Shown here: positions 1 to 6,703 of the stretch, piece by piece
How the letters are laid out: each line of letters starts with the position of its first letter
Position numbering within the stretch: the stretch's first letter is position 1
Assembly: GCA_902385765.1 (NCBI GenBank)
Contig: CABMGU010000071.1
Coordinates: 1 to 14,341, forward strand
Length of the DNA stretch: 14,341 nt
Reading direction: 5' to 3'
Origin: an uncultured archaeon
GTDB taxonomy: Archaea; Nanobdellota; Nanobdellia; Woesearchaeales; ARS49
Made by a program: the position numbers and the translations under genes
Notes under the pieces: generated by a model
Told to the model about the DNA's origin: nothing
Seen by the model: only the letters and a program-made list of their open reading frames with translations
Database searches by the model: none

Positions 1-7
1 AAAGACA

Positions 8-87
8 AAATTTTACCCTCTGAACAATTTTGTCTTTTTATATGTTACAGAATATAAAAAGACAAAATTGTTAAGAGGGTAAAATTT
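8..87. repeat. long inverted repeat, 36-bp arms
   Basis: Positions 8-43 and 52-87 are reverse complements at 35 of 36 positions, with an 8-base loop (44-51). A smaller inverted repeat is nested in the left arm: 1-12 pairs with 26-37, so the GACAAAATT word occurs three times. The right arm runs into the coding frame of the glycosyltransferase remnant and supplies its stop-free codons from 75. It could be a MITE-like insertion, a very strong RNA hairpin, or a fold-back assembly artefact, since it starts at the first base of the window. The single arm mismatch argues mildly against a simple artefact. Confidence 0.85.
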
Positions 88-749
88 CCTGTATTGTTCA
101 TGTTTATAATGAAGCAGATAGAATATCGAATGTGCTGTCTGTCCTTGTTAACAACCCTTTGATTGATGAAACCATAGTTGTCAATGACGGCTCAACCGAC
201 AATACGGATGAAATTGTGCAAAAATTCAGTAAAGTCAAGCTAATCACTTATAAGAAAAACAGGGGCAAAAGCCACGCAATATATCGCGGCATAACTGAAT
301 CTAAAAATGACCTTTTAATGATGATTGATTATGATCTTTTTTGACTGAAAAAAGATAATATCATCCAATTGGCATCTCCGGTCATAAATAAAGATGCTGA
401 TTTAAGTATAGGCTTAATGGGCAGTTCTCCAATAATATGGAGAACAATAGGGCTGGACTTCATTTCAGGAGAGCGAGTTTTCAATAAAAATTTAATCAAA
501 AATTACAATGAACTAGTGAATCTTCCCGGATTCGGGCTGGAAGTTTTTTTAAATAAACACATTATGGACGAGAAATTAAAGATAAAGGTTGTCAGGTGGG
601 ATAACGTCAAAAGCCCGTATCCGAATAAAAAATTCGGATTCATAAAGGGAAATATTGCCTTTATTGCCATGATTTTTCAAATTTTCAGCACTGCAGGATT
701 TATTGGCTCCCTATACCAGATAATAAAGATGTTATCCTTAAAATCCTGA
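75..749 (+). pseudogene. family 2 glycosyltransferase, N-terminally truncated, with in-frame TGA
   Basis: The conceptual frame from 75 reads KISCIVHVYNEADRI, then VVNDGSTDNTDEIV and MMIDYDL, which are the GT-A fold hallmarks of family 2 glycosyltransferases (nucleotide-binding start, NDGSTD motif, DxD). These enzymes transfer a sugar from a nucleotide-sugar or dolichyl-phosphate donor, often to surface glycans or glycolipids. A TGA at 342-344 interrupts the frame just after the DxD region. The same frame continues open to 749 with plausible GT C-terminal sequence (GLEVFLNKHIMDEKLKIKVV). Upstream, TAA at 72-74 closes the frame and no ATG, GTG or TTG precedes the first motif. GTG at 132 would delete the nucleotide-binding strand. 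Both lesions suggest a dead gene. The combined length of about 224 residues is close to small archaeal GT2 proteins. It precedes galE, a maker of nucleotide-sugar substrate. Recoding of TGA is unlikely because TGA is a normal stop elsewhere here. Confidence 0.8.
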
Positions 750-766
750 AGCTGATTATGGCAAAA

Positions 767-775
767 TTTTTATAC
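767..775 (+). promoter_or_regulatory. TATA box of galE
   Basis: TTTTTATAC lies about 27 nt upstream of the galE ATG at 798, the spacing expected for a leaderless archaeal transcript. No Shine-Dalgarno sequence is present. Confidence 0.6.
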
Positions 776-797
776 TGTCTTTTTCGTTAATTTAAAC

Positions 798-1802
798 ATG
801 AATATACTGATTACCGGGGGGGCAGGCTATATCGGAAGCCACGTAGTCTTAAAACTCAAAGAAGCAGGGCATTTTACAGTCGTTTATGACAATCTCTCCA
901 AAGGATTCAGGGAACTGGTCAATTCTGATGCGTTTGTGGACGGAGATATACACGATAAAAGCCTGCTGGATAAAACAATAAAAAAGCACAAAATTGAAGC
1001 AATAATGCATTTTGCCGCCTTTATAGAAGTCGGCGAATCCATGAAAGACCCTAAAAAATACTTTGAAAACAATTCTGCAGGAACGATCAACCTGTTAAAT
1101 GCGGCAATTGAAAATAAGGCAAGATATTTTGTTTTTTCCTCAACAGCAGCTTTATTCGGCCATCCTGAAGAAATGCCCATCACTGAAAATTGCCCTTTCA
1201 ACCCGATAAATGCCTACGGCGAATCCAAGTTAATCGTTGAAAAAGTCTTAAAAAGGTATTCACAAGCTTACGATTTCAATTATGTCTCTCTCCGTTATTT
1301 TAATGCGTGCGGTGCAGACAAGCAATTACGAACAGGAGAATGCCACAATCCAGAAACACACTTAATCCCTATTGCTTTGCAGACAGCATACGGAAAGAGG
1401 GATAAAATGTTCATTTATGGGACAGATTACAATACAAAAGACGGCACCTGCATTAGAGATTATGTTCATGTTGAAGATTTGGCTGATGCCCACGTTCTTG
1501 CTTTAGCCTATATGGCCAAAAATAACAAGAGCGAGGTTTTTAATCTGGGCTCCGGCAACGGCTATTCTGTAAAAGAAGTCATTGATGCAGTAAAAAAAAT
1601 CACAGGAAAAGATTTTGCTGTTGTCAAAGGCGAAAGAAGAGCAGGCGATCCGGCTGTTTTGATAGCGTCATCTGAAAAAATCAAAAAAGTTCTCGGATGG
1701 AAACCAAAATACACCATAAAAGATGCCATTAAAACAGCATCTGACTGGTTTATTAAACGGGAAAAATTAAATCCGTCAACTAAAAAGCAGATACCTATTT
1801 AA
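798..1802 (+). CDS. galE: UDP-glucose 4-epimerase (GalE)
   Basis: Interconverts UDP-glucose and UDP-galactose (or the N-acetyl forms) in the cytoplasm using tightly bound NAD, supplying donors for glycan synthesis. The protein has 334 residues, the normal family length. It is a short-chain dehydrogenase/reductase-type Rossmann protein with GGAGYIG at residues 7-13. D31-N32 follow the second strand, as in GalE. The active-site segment FSSTAALFG starts at 113, and YGESK holds catalytic Tyr140 and Lys144. The E. coli Ser124 position is Thr116 here. RYFNACGAD and the late GDPAVLIAS segment are typical of GalE substrate binding. The ATG at 798 fits the TATA box. It lies downstream of a glycosyltransferase remnant and 27 nt ahead of a PAP2_C gene, consistent with a surface-polysaccharide or glycolipid cluster. 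The substrate (Glc or GlcNAc) cannot be decided from sequence. Confidence 0.95.
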   Translation: MNILITGGAGYIGSHVVLKLKEAGHFTVVYDNLSKGFRELVNSDAFVDGDIHDKSLLDKTIKKHKIEAIMHFAAFIEVGESMKDPKKYFENNSAGTINLLNAAIENKARYFVFSSTAALFGHPEEMPITENCPFNPINAYGESKLIVEKVLKRYSQAYDFNYVSLRYFNACGADKQLRTGECHNPETHLIPIALQTAYGKRDKMFIYGTDYNTKDGTCIRDYVHVEDLADAHVLALAYMAKNNKSEVFNLGSGNGYSVKEVIDAVKKITGKDFAVVKGERRAGDPAVLIASSEKIKKVLGWKPKYTIKDAIKTASDWFIKREKLNPSTKKQIPI

Positions 1803-1829
1803 ATAGGGCTTTTTAAAGGATTTAACAGC

Positions 1830-2465
1830 ATGACGAGAATAGAACAATGGAAGAAGGAAATTGTAACCCATAAGCGCGCCATAGCCTTCTCAATCTTATT
1901 TCTAATCATCGCCATTATTCTGAACTTTATCGCATCAACGTATGTCTCAAAGATAGCCGGAGTTTCTGCACCAGACCTTATTTTGGACCACATACCAACG
2001 ATAGATTTTGACTTGATTTACATATATGGGGACATACTTATAGTTGCTGTTCTTTTTCTATATCCTCTATTATTCAAGGTAAAAGAACTTCATAAAGTCA
2101 TAAATCAATTCAGTTTGCTGATACTGATAAGGTCTTTTTTTATAACCCTCACACACTTAAAGAACCCATCAAGCGCCCTGGCTTTCAATATCCCTTCATT
2201 GCTGTCATTCATATTTTTTCAAAATGATTTATTCTTCTCAGGCCATACTGCCATACCATTCCTAGGGTTTTTGCTGTTTAAAGACTCAAAGATAAGATAC
2301 TTCTTTTTGTTTTCCTCGATTATGATGGCCGCGGTTGTTCTTTTCATGCACGTCCATTACACCATAGATGTTTTAAGCGCCTTTTTCATAACCTATGGGA
2401 CATTTAATATCGGAGAATGGTTCTTCAATAAGATAAACCATTATTCATCAAAAGCTTTGATTTAG
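1830..2465 (+). CDS. PAP2_C / sphingomyelin-synthase-like membrane phosphatase or phosphotransferase
   Basis: Polytopic membrane protein of 211 residues with about six hydrophobic segments (near 17-38, 63-83, 92-110, 120-131, 141-172 and 180-191). It has the two catalytic blocks of the PAP2_C family: NDLFFSGHT at 132-140 with His139, and HVHYTIDVLSA at 174-184 with His176 and Asp180. In relatives these His/His/Asp residues remove or transfer a phospho-headgroup of lipids. The substrate here could be a lipid phosphate, a polyprenyl phosphate or a phosphoalcohol headgroup. The upstream RSFFITLTHLKNP segment is also typical of PAP2_C. It starts 27 nt after galE with a weak AAAGGA about 9 nt before the ATG, so it is probably co-transcribed with galE. 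Confidence 0.8.
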   Translation: MTRIEQWKKEIVTHKRAIAFSILFLIIAIILNFIASTYVSKIAGVSAPDLILDHIPTIDFDLIYIYGDILIVAVLFLYPLLFKVKELHKVINQFSLLILIRSFFITLTHLKNPSSALAFNIPSLLSFIFFQNDLFFSGHTAIPFLGFLLFKDSKIRYFFLFSSIMMAAVVLFMHVHYTIDVLSAFFITYGTFNIGEWFFNKINHYSSKALI

Positions 2466-2486
2466 CCAGCAGTTTGTTTTCAGAAA

Positions 2487-2497
2487 CGTTTAAATAC
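2487..2497 (+). promoter_or_regulatory. TATA box of the UlaG-like gene
   Basis: CGTTTAAATAC is close to the archaeal TATA consensus and is centred about 27 nt upstream of the ATG at 2519. It fixes that ATG as the start and shows that the upstream TTG at 2474 is outside the gene. Confidence 0.7.
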
Positions 2498-2518
2498 AAT
2501 CTTTTACCTTCTTTTTTT

Positions 2519-3148
2519 ATGCGTTTAACCTGGCTCGGGCATTCTTCTATCAAGATTGAAACAGGCAGCCAAGTAATCTACATCGACCCATACGCAGGAC
2601 CAGACGAATGGTACAAGCCTGCTTCACTCATTCTCATATCAAGATTCCACTTCGACCACTGCAGCCAGGAAAAAGTCAAAAAAGCAACAGGCGATGCAAC
2701 CCACATACTCGGAACAACAGAAGTCGCAAGCCAAATCTATCCCTGCGGAGTACTGCACGCAGGAGAAAGCAAAATGTTCAATGACGTGGAAATAGTAGGA
2801 ATGCCTGCAACAAACCCGCACGCAGACCTCCCAAGACACACAGAAGAAGATGACTCAATAGGATTTGTAATACTGGCGGAAAAGAAAACAATATACTATA
2901 TGTCAGACTCTGACTACCTGCCACAAACGCAGGACATGAAACCAGACATTTTATTAATAGCAGCAGGCGGAACGTACACGGCAGCGCCAAAAGAAGCAGC
3001 AAAAAACGCACAATTAATAATGCCAAAACTCGCAATACCGATACACTGGGGAGGCATCGTAGGAACAAGAGACGATGCAGACCTTTTCAGAGAACTGGCA
3101 AACGTGCCTGTCAAAATACTTGAACCAGGAAGCAGCGTGGAAATATGA
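2519..3148 (+). CDS. UlaG-like metallo-beta-lactamase-fold protein with altered metal motif
   Basis: 209 residues with the metallo-beta-lactamase hydrolase fold of the UlaG/UPF0173 group: MRLTWLGHSS start, YIDPY at 21-25, a metal-motif block at 41-47, DSIGFVILAEKKTIYYMSDSDYLP in the middle and AIPIHWGGIVG near the C-terminus. The usual HxHxDH metal motif reads R42-F-H44-F-D46-H47, so the first His is replaced by Arg. The usual HxGDTD block reads MSDSD. The late IPIHWG His is kept. Family members hydrolyse lactones, phosphoesters or nucleotides with two metal ions. With this substitution a two-metal site may be impaired, so catalysis cannot be assumed. The start is chosen from the TATA box at 2487-2497 and the natural family N-terminus. 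Confidence 0.85.
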   Translation: MRLTWLGHSSIKIETGSQVIYIDPYAGPDEWYKPASLILISRFHFDHCSQEKVKKATGDATHILGTTEVASQIYPCGVLHAGESKMFNDVEIVGMPATNPHADLPRHTEEDDSIGFVILAEKKTIYYMSDSDYLPQTQDMKPDILLIAAGGTYTAAPKEAAKNAQLIMPKLAIPIHWGGIVGTRDDADLFRELANVPVKILEPGSSVEI

Positions 3149-3160
3149 AACAACGTTTCA
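3146..3160 (+). other. small hairpin at the end of the UlaG-like gene
   Basis: TGAAAC and GTTTCA form a 6-bp stem with a 3-nt loop, starting on the stop codon of the UlaG-like gene. No U-run follows directly, so a terminator role is only a guess. Confidence 0.35.
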
Positions 3161-3162
3161 AT

Positions 3163-3254
3163 GCTGACGTCGCGGTCTCCGACTCACTTTTCTCCCCCCA
3201 TACTTGTAAGGGGAGAGAAAAGCGACCTGAGTTTCACTCAGGCGCGACGTGGAA
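3163..3254 (+). ncRNA. predicted branched RNA element upstream of the DUF1385 gene
   Basis: An 8-bp outer stem, ACGTCGCG (3167-3174) with CGCGACGT (3243-3250), encloses two hairpins. The first pairs CTTTTCTC plus C5 (3187-3199) with G4 plus GAGAAAAG (3210-3222) around a small loop. The second is CCTGAGT/ACTCAGG (3226-3232/3236-3242) with a 3-nt loop. The 3' hairpin abuts the outer stem, giving a compact three-way junction in an otherwise gene-free 122-bp gap. A weak TATA-like AAATATG at 3141-3147 would place transcription near the first stem base. It may be a leader element of the DUF1385 gene, a small RNA or a small palindromic insertion. I do not recognise the family. Confidence 0.5.
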
Positions 3255-3270
3255 ATGAGGAATATAGGAT

Positions 3271-4095
3271 ATGAAATCACTCGGCGGACAAGCAATCGTT
3301 GAAGGAGTAATGATAAAAGGAGAAGACAACATCTCAATGGCAGTCAGAGCCAACAAGAAAATAATAACAAAAAAAGAACCATTTCATTCTGCAACAGAAA
3401 AACACAGAATTCTAAGACTGCCTTTCATCAGAGGAGTAATACACCTGTGGGAAATGATGATTGAAGGAATAAAAGCGCTAACGTGGAGCGCAAACCAGCA
3501 GGGCGAAGAAGAAGAACTAACACCTATTGAATGGATATTCACATTCGGAATAGCAATAGTACTAACAGTGGGATTGTTTATTTTGCTTCCTTATTATGCT
3601 TCAAGATTTGTATTCAGCCCTGACACAATAAAATTCGGAATACTGGACGGCGTAATACGACTTTCAATATTTTTCATATATCTCGCAGGAATCGGACTGA
3701 TGAAAGACGTAAAAAGAATGTTCCAATACCACGGAGCAGAACACATGACAGTACACTGCTACGAAAGCGGAAAAAAACTAACAGTTGCAAATGCAAAACA
3801 ATTCCCGAAAGAACACGCAAGATGCGGAACAAGTTTACTGGTTTTTGTAGTGGCAGTAAGCATCATCTTATTCTCAATCGTCAGAACACCGCACTGGTAT
3901 TACAACGTGCCAGCAAGAATACTGCTTATACCGGCAGTTGCAGGAATATCGTATGAACTCCTGAAAATCAGCGCAAGATACAGATTCTTGAAATGGCTAA
4001 CCTATCCGGGCATCTGGACACAGAAACTGACAACAAGAAAGCCAAACGATAAACAGATAGAAGTGGCAATAGCAGCAGTCAATGAGGCAAAATGA
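3271..4095 (+). CDS. DUF1385 (YqhQ-like) multispanning membrane protein
   Basis: 274 residues with the three hallmark blocks of the DUF1385 family: GGQAIVEGVMIKG near residues 5-17, FQYHGAEHMTVHCYESG at about 151-167 and EHARCGTSLL at about 181-190. His, Cys and Glu in these blocks are nearly invariant and suggest a metal site or catalytic centre, but no biochemical role is firmly established for the family. Hydrophobic segments lie near 91-112, 127-143, 190-206 and 214-232. The ATG at 3271 gives the canonical family start. GAGG ends about 10 nt before it, a weak Shine-Dalgarno. The preceding gap holds a branched RNA-like element that may be its leader. Confidence 0.88.
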   Translation: MKSLGGQAIVEGVMIKGEDNISMAVRANKKIITKKEPFHSATEKHRILRLPFIRGVIHLWEMMIEGIKALTWSANQQGEEEELTPIEWIFTFGIAIVLTVGLFILLPYYASRFVFSPDTIKFGILDGVIRLSIFFIYLAGIGLMKDVKRMFQYHGAEHMTVHCYESGKKLTVANAKQFPKEHARCGTSLLVFVVAVSIILFSIVRTPHWYYNVPARILLIPAVAGISYELLKISARYRFLKWLTYPGIWTQKLTTRKPNDKQIEVAIAAVNEAK

Positions 4096-4134
4096 CTTTC
4101 CCAAATAAATCAACCTAAAGGTCGGAGGCTTGCA

Positions 4135-4308
4135 ATGGAACTAACAACAATACGTGGAAATTTTATAGGTGCAACGATTGTATGTATTATAAATTTAATT
4201 TTAGTTGATATAGGCGTATTCAGAAAAATATCTAGAACCCAACTTTTATTGATAAATATTGTTTTGGATTTTTTGATAATTTTATTTATGGGTCTGGCAT
4301 TTAGATGA
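4135..4308 (+). CDS. small two-helix membrane protein (57 aa), unknown
   Basis: An open frame of 57 residues from ATG 4135 to TGA 4306-4308. GGAGG at 4124-4128 lies 6 nt upstream, one of only two strong Shine-Dalgarno sequences seen in the window, so translation is plausible. The product has two hydrophobic stretches (about residues 10-29 and 37-56) separated by a short basic segment (FRKISRTQ), predicting a hairpin with the loop on the cytoplasmic side. I do not recognise a family. It follows the DUF1385 gene by 39 nt and could be in its transcript. Its codons (CGT, GGT, TTT-rich) differ from the A-ending usage of the gene upstream. Confidence 0.5.
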   Translation: MELTTIRGNFIGATIVCIINLILVDIGVFRKISRTQLLLINIVLDFLIILFMGLAFR

Positions 4309-4343
4309 GATAAAGTGAGGTGAAGTTACTGACTTCATCCCAT

Positions 4344-4365
4344 AGATAAATCTGCGGCATCCGCA
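4344..4365 (+). promoter_or_regulatory. TATA-like box and small palindrome before the 52-aa gene
   Basis: AGATAAAT at 4344-4351 lies about 27 nt before ATG 4375, as expected for a leaderless start. Directly downstream, TGCGG and CCGCA (4353-4357/4361-4365) form an inverted repeat between the TATA box and the presumed start site, where a repressor could act. Another inverted repeat, TGAAGT/ACTTCA (4321-4326/4332-4337), lies just upstream. Confidence 0.4.
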
Positions 4366-4374
4366 CTAAATTTC

Positions 4375-4533
4375 ATGAAACCGAAAAAAATATTTGGAAT
4401 AATTGGAATTATCTTGTGCGTATTATTATTATCGTTAGCAGCTTTTAGAATAATAACCTGGACGATATTCTGGATTGGAATAATCACTCTTGCAGCATTC
4501 GCATACTGGATACTGCCGAAGATGAAAAATTAA
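4375..4533 (+). CDS. small two-helix membrane protein (52 aa), unknown
   Basis: ATG 4375 to TAA 4531-4533 encodes 52 residues: a basic start (MKPKK), a hydrophobic segment at about 6-24, a short FRIITW turn and a second hydrophobic segment at about 31-46, then a basic tail (PKMKN). The positive ends and hairpin shape suggest an integral membrane miniprotein with both ends in the cytoplasm. No family is recognised. Its stop codon directly abuts the stop of the convergent peptidase gene with no base between them. The codon usage (AAA, ATA, GCA) resembles the long genes of the window better than the preceding 57-aa frame does. Confidence 0.5.
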   Translation: MKPKKIFGIIGIILCVLLLSLAAFRIITWTIFWIGIITLAAFAYWILPKMKN

Positions 4534-5727
4534 TTACGAAGGCACAGCCATCGCAACAACATAACCCCTGTTCAACAGCATCCTGGCAACATTCGAAACA
4601 TCCTGCTGGGATACTCTGGAAATAGCGGTGTCAACATCATCAGCATCGACACCATAATCCAGCTTTGTAAAAATACGGTTTATATCAGGATGATTCATCA
4701 TATGCAAACGGGAAATGGACTGGGCTTTCCTGAACGATTCGAGATGGTCATTGCGTATGCCTTTAATCGCGATATGAGTCAAAGCCTGGCGGAACTCATT
4801 CTCTATAAGCGAAAAATTTTTTGGGTGGGCTGCAAAGTCAAAATTAAGCTGGCCCGCTTTTCCAACCTTGTTGAACTCAACACTTGCACCATCGCACACT
4901 TTTTTCTTATCGCGCAGTCTCCTATACAAAGGACCATAATCCTCGCTTAATAAATTCGCAAGAATAATCCTTGCGGTATGCTCTGTAAGAGACACGTCCG
5001 GATAAAGAGGCACCTGATAGGCAATTGTGATATTTCCATTATGCCCTGCCCATTTCTCCCTTATTTCAACACGACTTTCCAGAGTTTTTTCTTTCGGAAT
5101 ATCAGCATTTTTCACAGGTTTTCGGACAGGAGTATTCCTGAATTTAGCCATTGCCTTATCAAAATCAGATGAAAGCTTTCCTCCGATATACAAAAACGAA
5201 TTACCTGGAGCATAATATTGATTAAAGAATTCCCTGCATACATCGACATTGACACGACCCACGCCATACAATCTTTTTTTCAGCGATGGAAGCAGTTTGG
5301 AAGTCTCAGGAAACAATACAGAAAAAATCTGGTCGCCGATAGCAGCGTAAGGATTCTCCAAATCCTTCAACTGTCCGCGTACTGACGAGCGCTCCCTATC
5401 CAGCCAGCGAATGTGAGGCTGGGCGAGAACAAGCGACAGATTTTTCAAAGCCCTGGATAAATCCTCTGAAAACATGCAGGAAAAATAAAAAATGCTTCTG
5501 ATATCCTCAGTACGAGATTCTGTTGTTGCATAATTCAGTGTTCCCCTTTCTCCATAAAGCCTTGAACCACTGCACTGCATGTGTTCGACAACGTGAGCAG
5601 TCTCAGGCACGCGGTCGTTTATTGAACCTGCATTCACAACGAGATAAGCAGAACTCTCCCTGATTGGAATCAACTCCAGATATACTTTCAGACCGTTTTC
5701 AAGATTAATTGACTGAATCCTGTCCAT
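4534..5727 (-). CDS. M16 (pitrilysin-family) peptidase homologue with altered third zinc ligand
   Basis: 397 residues, the usual length of a single M16B subunit. The N-terminal half has the inverted zinc motif HxxEH as H45-V-V-E48-H49, in the context TAHVVEHM. In M16 enzymes the third ligand is a Glu in a V-x-x-E-(I/L) segment about 70-77 residues later. Here the matching segment is RERSSVRGQLKDLENP and the Glu is Gln119. The C-terminal half (from about residue 220, TIAYQVPLYPD) is the normally inactive M16_C domain with the YGPLYRRLRDKKKVC segment. M16 proteins degrade or process short peptides in clam-shell chambers, often as heterodimers. This protein may have weak or no zinc binding, or may be a non-catalytic partner. 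Minus-strand TATA at 5750-5760 supports a leaderless start at 5727. Confidence 0.88.
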   Translation of the reverse strand: MDRIQSINLENGLKVYLELIPIRESSAYLVVNAGSINDRVPETAHVVEHMQCSGSRLYGERGTLNYATTESRTEDIRSIFYFSCMFSEDLSRALKNLSLVLAQPHIRWLDRERSSVRGQLKDLENPYAAIGDQIFSVLFPETSKLLPSLKKRLYGVGRVNVDVCREFFNQYYAPGNSFLYIGGKLSSDFDKAMAKFRNTPVRKPVKNADIPKEKTLESRVEIREKWAGHNGNITIAYQVPLYPDVSLTEHTARIILANLLSEDYGPLYRRLRDKKKVCDGASVEFNKVGKAGQLNFDFAAHPKNFSLIENEFRQALTHIAIKGIRNDHLESFRKAQSISRLHMMNHPDINRIFTKLDYGVDADDVDTAISRVSQQDVSNVARMLLNRGYVVAMAVPS

Positions 5728-5749
5728 CAGCCCGACTTTTCAATATGAA

Positions 5750-5760
5750 GATAAAAATAT
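5750..5760 (-). promoter_or_regulatory. TATA box of the M16 gene
   Basis: On the minus strand ATATTTTTATC is centred about 28 nt before the ATG whose first base is 5727, giving leaderless spacing. It sits in the 48-bp gap after the nucleotidyltransferase stop, so the two minus-strand genes probably have separate promoters. Confidence 0.55.
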
Positions 5761-5775
5761 TTCTCTACTGCAGAA

Positions 5776-6480
5776 TTATAATCCCAGCTTTCTCGCCAAG
5801 TCCTGAGCTTCAGCAAGCTGTTCAGGAGTGCCTATGTCAAGAATGTGCTTGCAGATTTCGTACTCGAAAACAACGCCCTTGTCAAGAAGCAATTGTATGG
5901 CATCAGGAAGCCAGCGCTCTCCCTTAAGACCTGCCGGAACTTTTTTGCAAGCATCAAAAATCTCCCTTGGAAAGATATAAACACTGAAATTCGCAAGATT
6001 TGTAGGAGGAACCTCAGGCTTCTCTATAATACGCTTCACCCGCTTTCCTTCTGTTATAAGAATGCCATACCGTTTTCCATCCTCAACTTCCTTGCAGGTG
6101 AACATCCCCTCAGACTTATGCGCCATCACTCTCTTCAATAAATCGGTTTCAAACAAGGAATCACAGGCAATAACAAAAAAACGCTTGTCTTTTATGAACG
6201 GCTCTGCCTGGGCAACAGCATCAGCAGAACCCTTAATGCCCTGCTGAACAGCATATTTAATCGTCATCCCAAACCTGGAACCGTCACCGAAATAATCCAT
6301 AATCTTCTCTTTCAAGTAATAGACTACAATCACAACATCAGTGATACCGGCACTCTTAAGCTGGGAAAGAAGAATCTCAAGCATAGGCCTGCCATTAATC
6401 ATAACCATTGCCTTAGGAGTCTGAAGAGTAAGAGGCCTTAAACGCGTTCCCTCACCAGCTGCCAATATAACTGCCTGCAT
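5776..6480 (-). CDS. sugar-1-phosphate nucleotidyltransferase (NDP-sugar pyrophosphorylase)
   Basis: Joins NTP and a sugar-1-phosphate to give an NDP-sugar plus pyrophosphate in the cytoplasm. 234 residues cover just the GT-A catalytic domain, without the C-terminal left-handed helix or acetyltransferase domain of GlmU. Motifs: AAGEGTRLRPLT (7-18) and PKAM (22-25) bind nucleotide phosphates, GSADAVAQA (84-92) contacts the base or sugar, the metal-binding Asp is in ACDSLF (Asp107), EKP is at 153-155, and the late LDIGTPE holds Asp215. The usual GDN at the metal site reads CDS. Substrate (glucose, mannose, GlcNAc) and nucleotide (UTP, GTP, dTTP) cannot be assigned. It could supply the GalE and glycosyltransferase pathway upstream. 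Its promoter lies inside a palindrome (6494-6520), so it is probably regulated. Confidence 0.88.
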   Translation of the reverse strand: MQAVILAAGEGTRLRPLTLQTPKAMVMINGRPMLEILLSQLKSAGITDVVIVVYYLKEKIMDYFGDGSRFGMTIKYAVQQGIKGSADAVAQAEPFIKDKRFFVIACDSLFETDLLKRVMAHKSEGMFTCKEVEDGKRYGILITEGKRVKRIIEKPEVPPTNLANFSVYIFPREIFDACKKVPAGLKGERWLPDAIQLLLDKGVVFEYEICKHILDIGTPEQLAEAQDLARKLGL

Positions 6481-6493
6481 AAACCAAACCTAA

Positions 6494-6520
6494 AGTAGCA
6501 AATTTATAAAAGTTGCTACT
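6494..6520 (-). promoter_or_regulatory. TATA box enclosed by a palindromic operator
   Basis: AGTAGCAA (6494-6501) and TTGCTACT (6513-6520) are perfect 8-bp inverted repeats around an 11-bp spacer. The spacer holds the minus-strand TATA element of the nucleotidyltransferase gene (TTTATAAAT on the minus strand), about 25 nt from its ATG. A dimeric regulator bound here would block TBP, so repression is the natural reading. Confidence 0.65.
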
Positions 6521-6703
6521 ATTTTGTCCATAAGCCATAAATTTTTCATATAGCAGATAAGCCGGACCAATTGCTAATTTTAATTATCGTCGATGCAGAA
6601 TTCTTTTTACGGTTGTATAAAGAAACCTTTCAGCTTTTGAATAATAAACCTGAAAAGATTACGTTTTATCCTGCAAGAATTTCAACTTTCTCGTCGATAA
6701 ACC

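Noticed and set aside
342..344. TGA read as selenocysteine or reassigned codon in the glycosyltransferase
   Set aside because: TGA ends many intact genes in this window (for example the MFS, lipoprotein, ATPase and permease genes), no SECIS-like element was evident, and the gene also lacks a start.
2474..2518. Upstream TTG start for the UlaG-like protein
   Set aside because: A strong TATA box (2487-2497) lies inside this extension and the family N-terminus MRLTWLGHSS begins at 2519.
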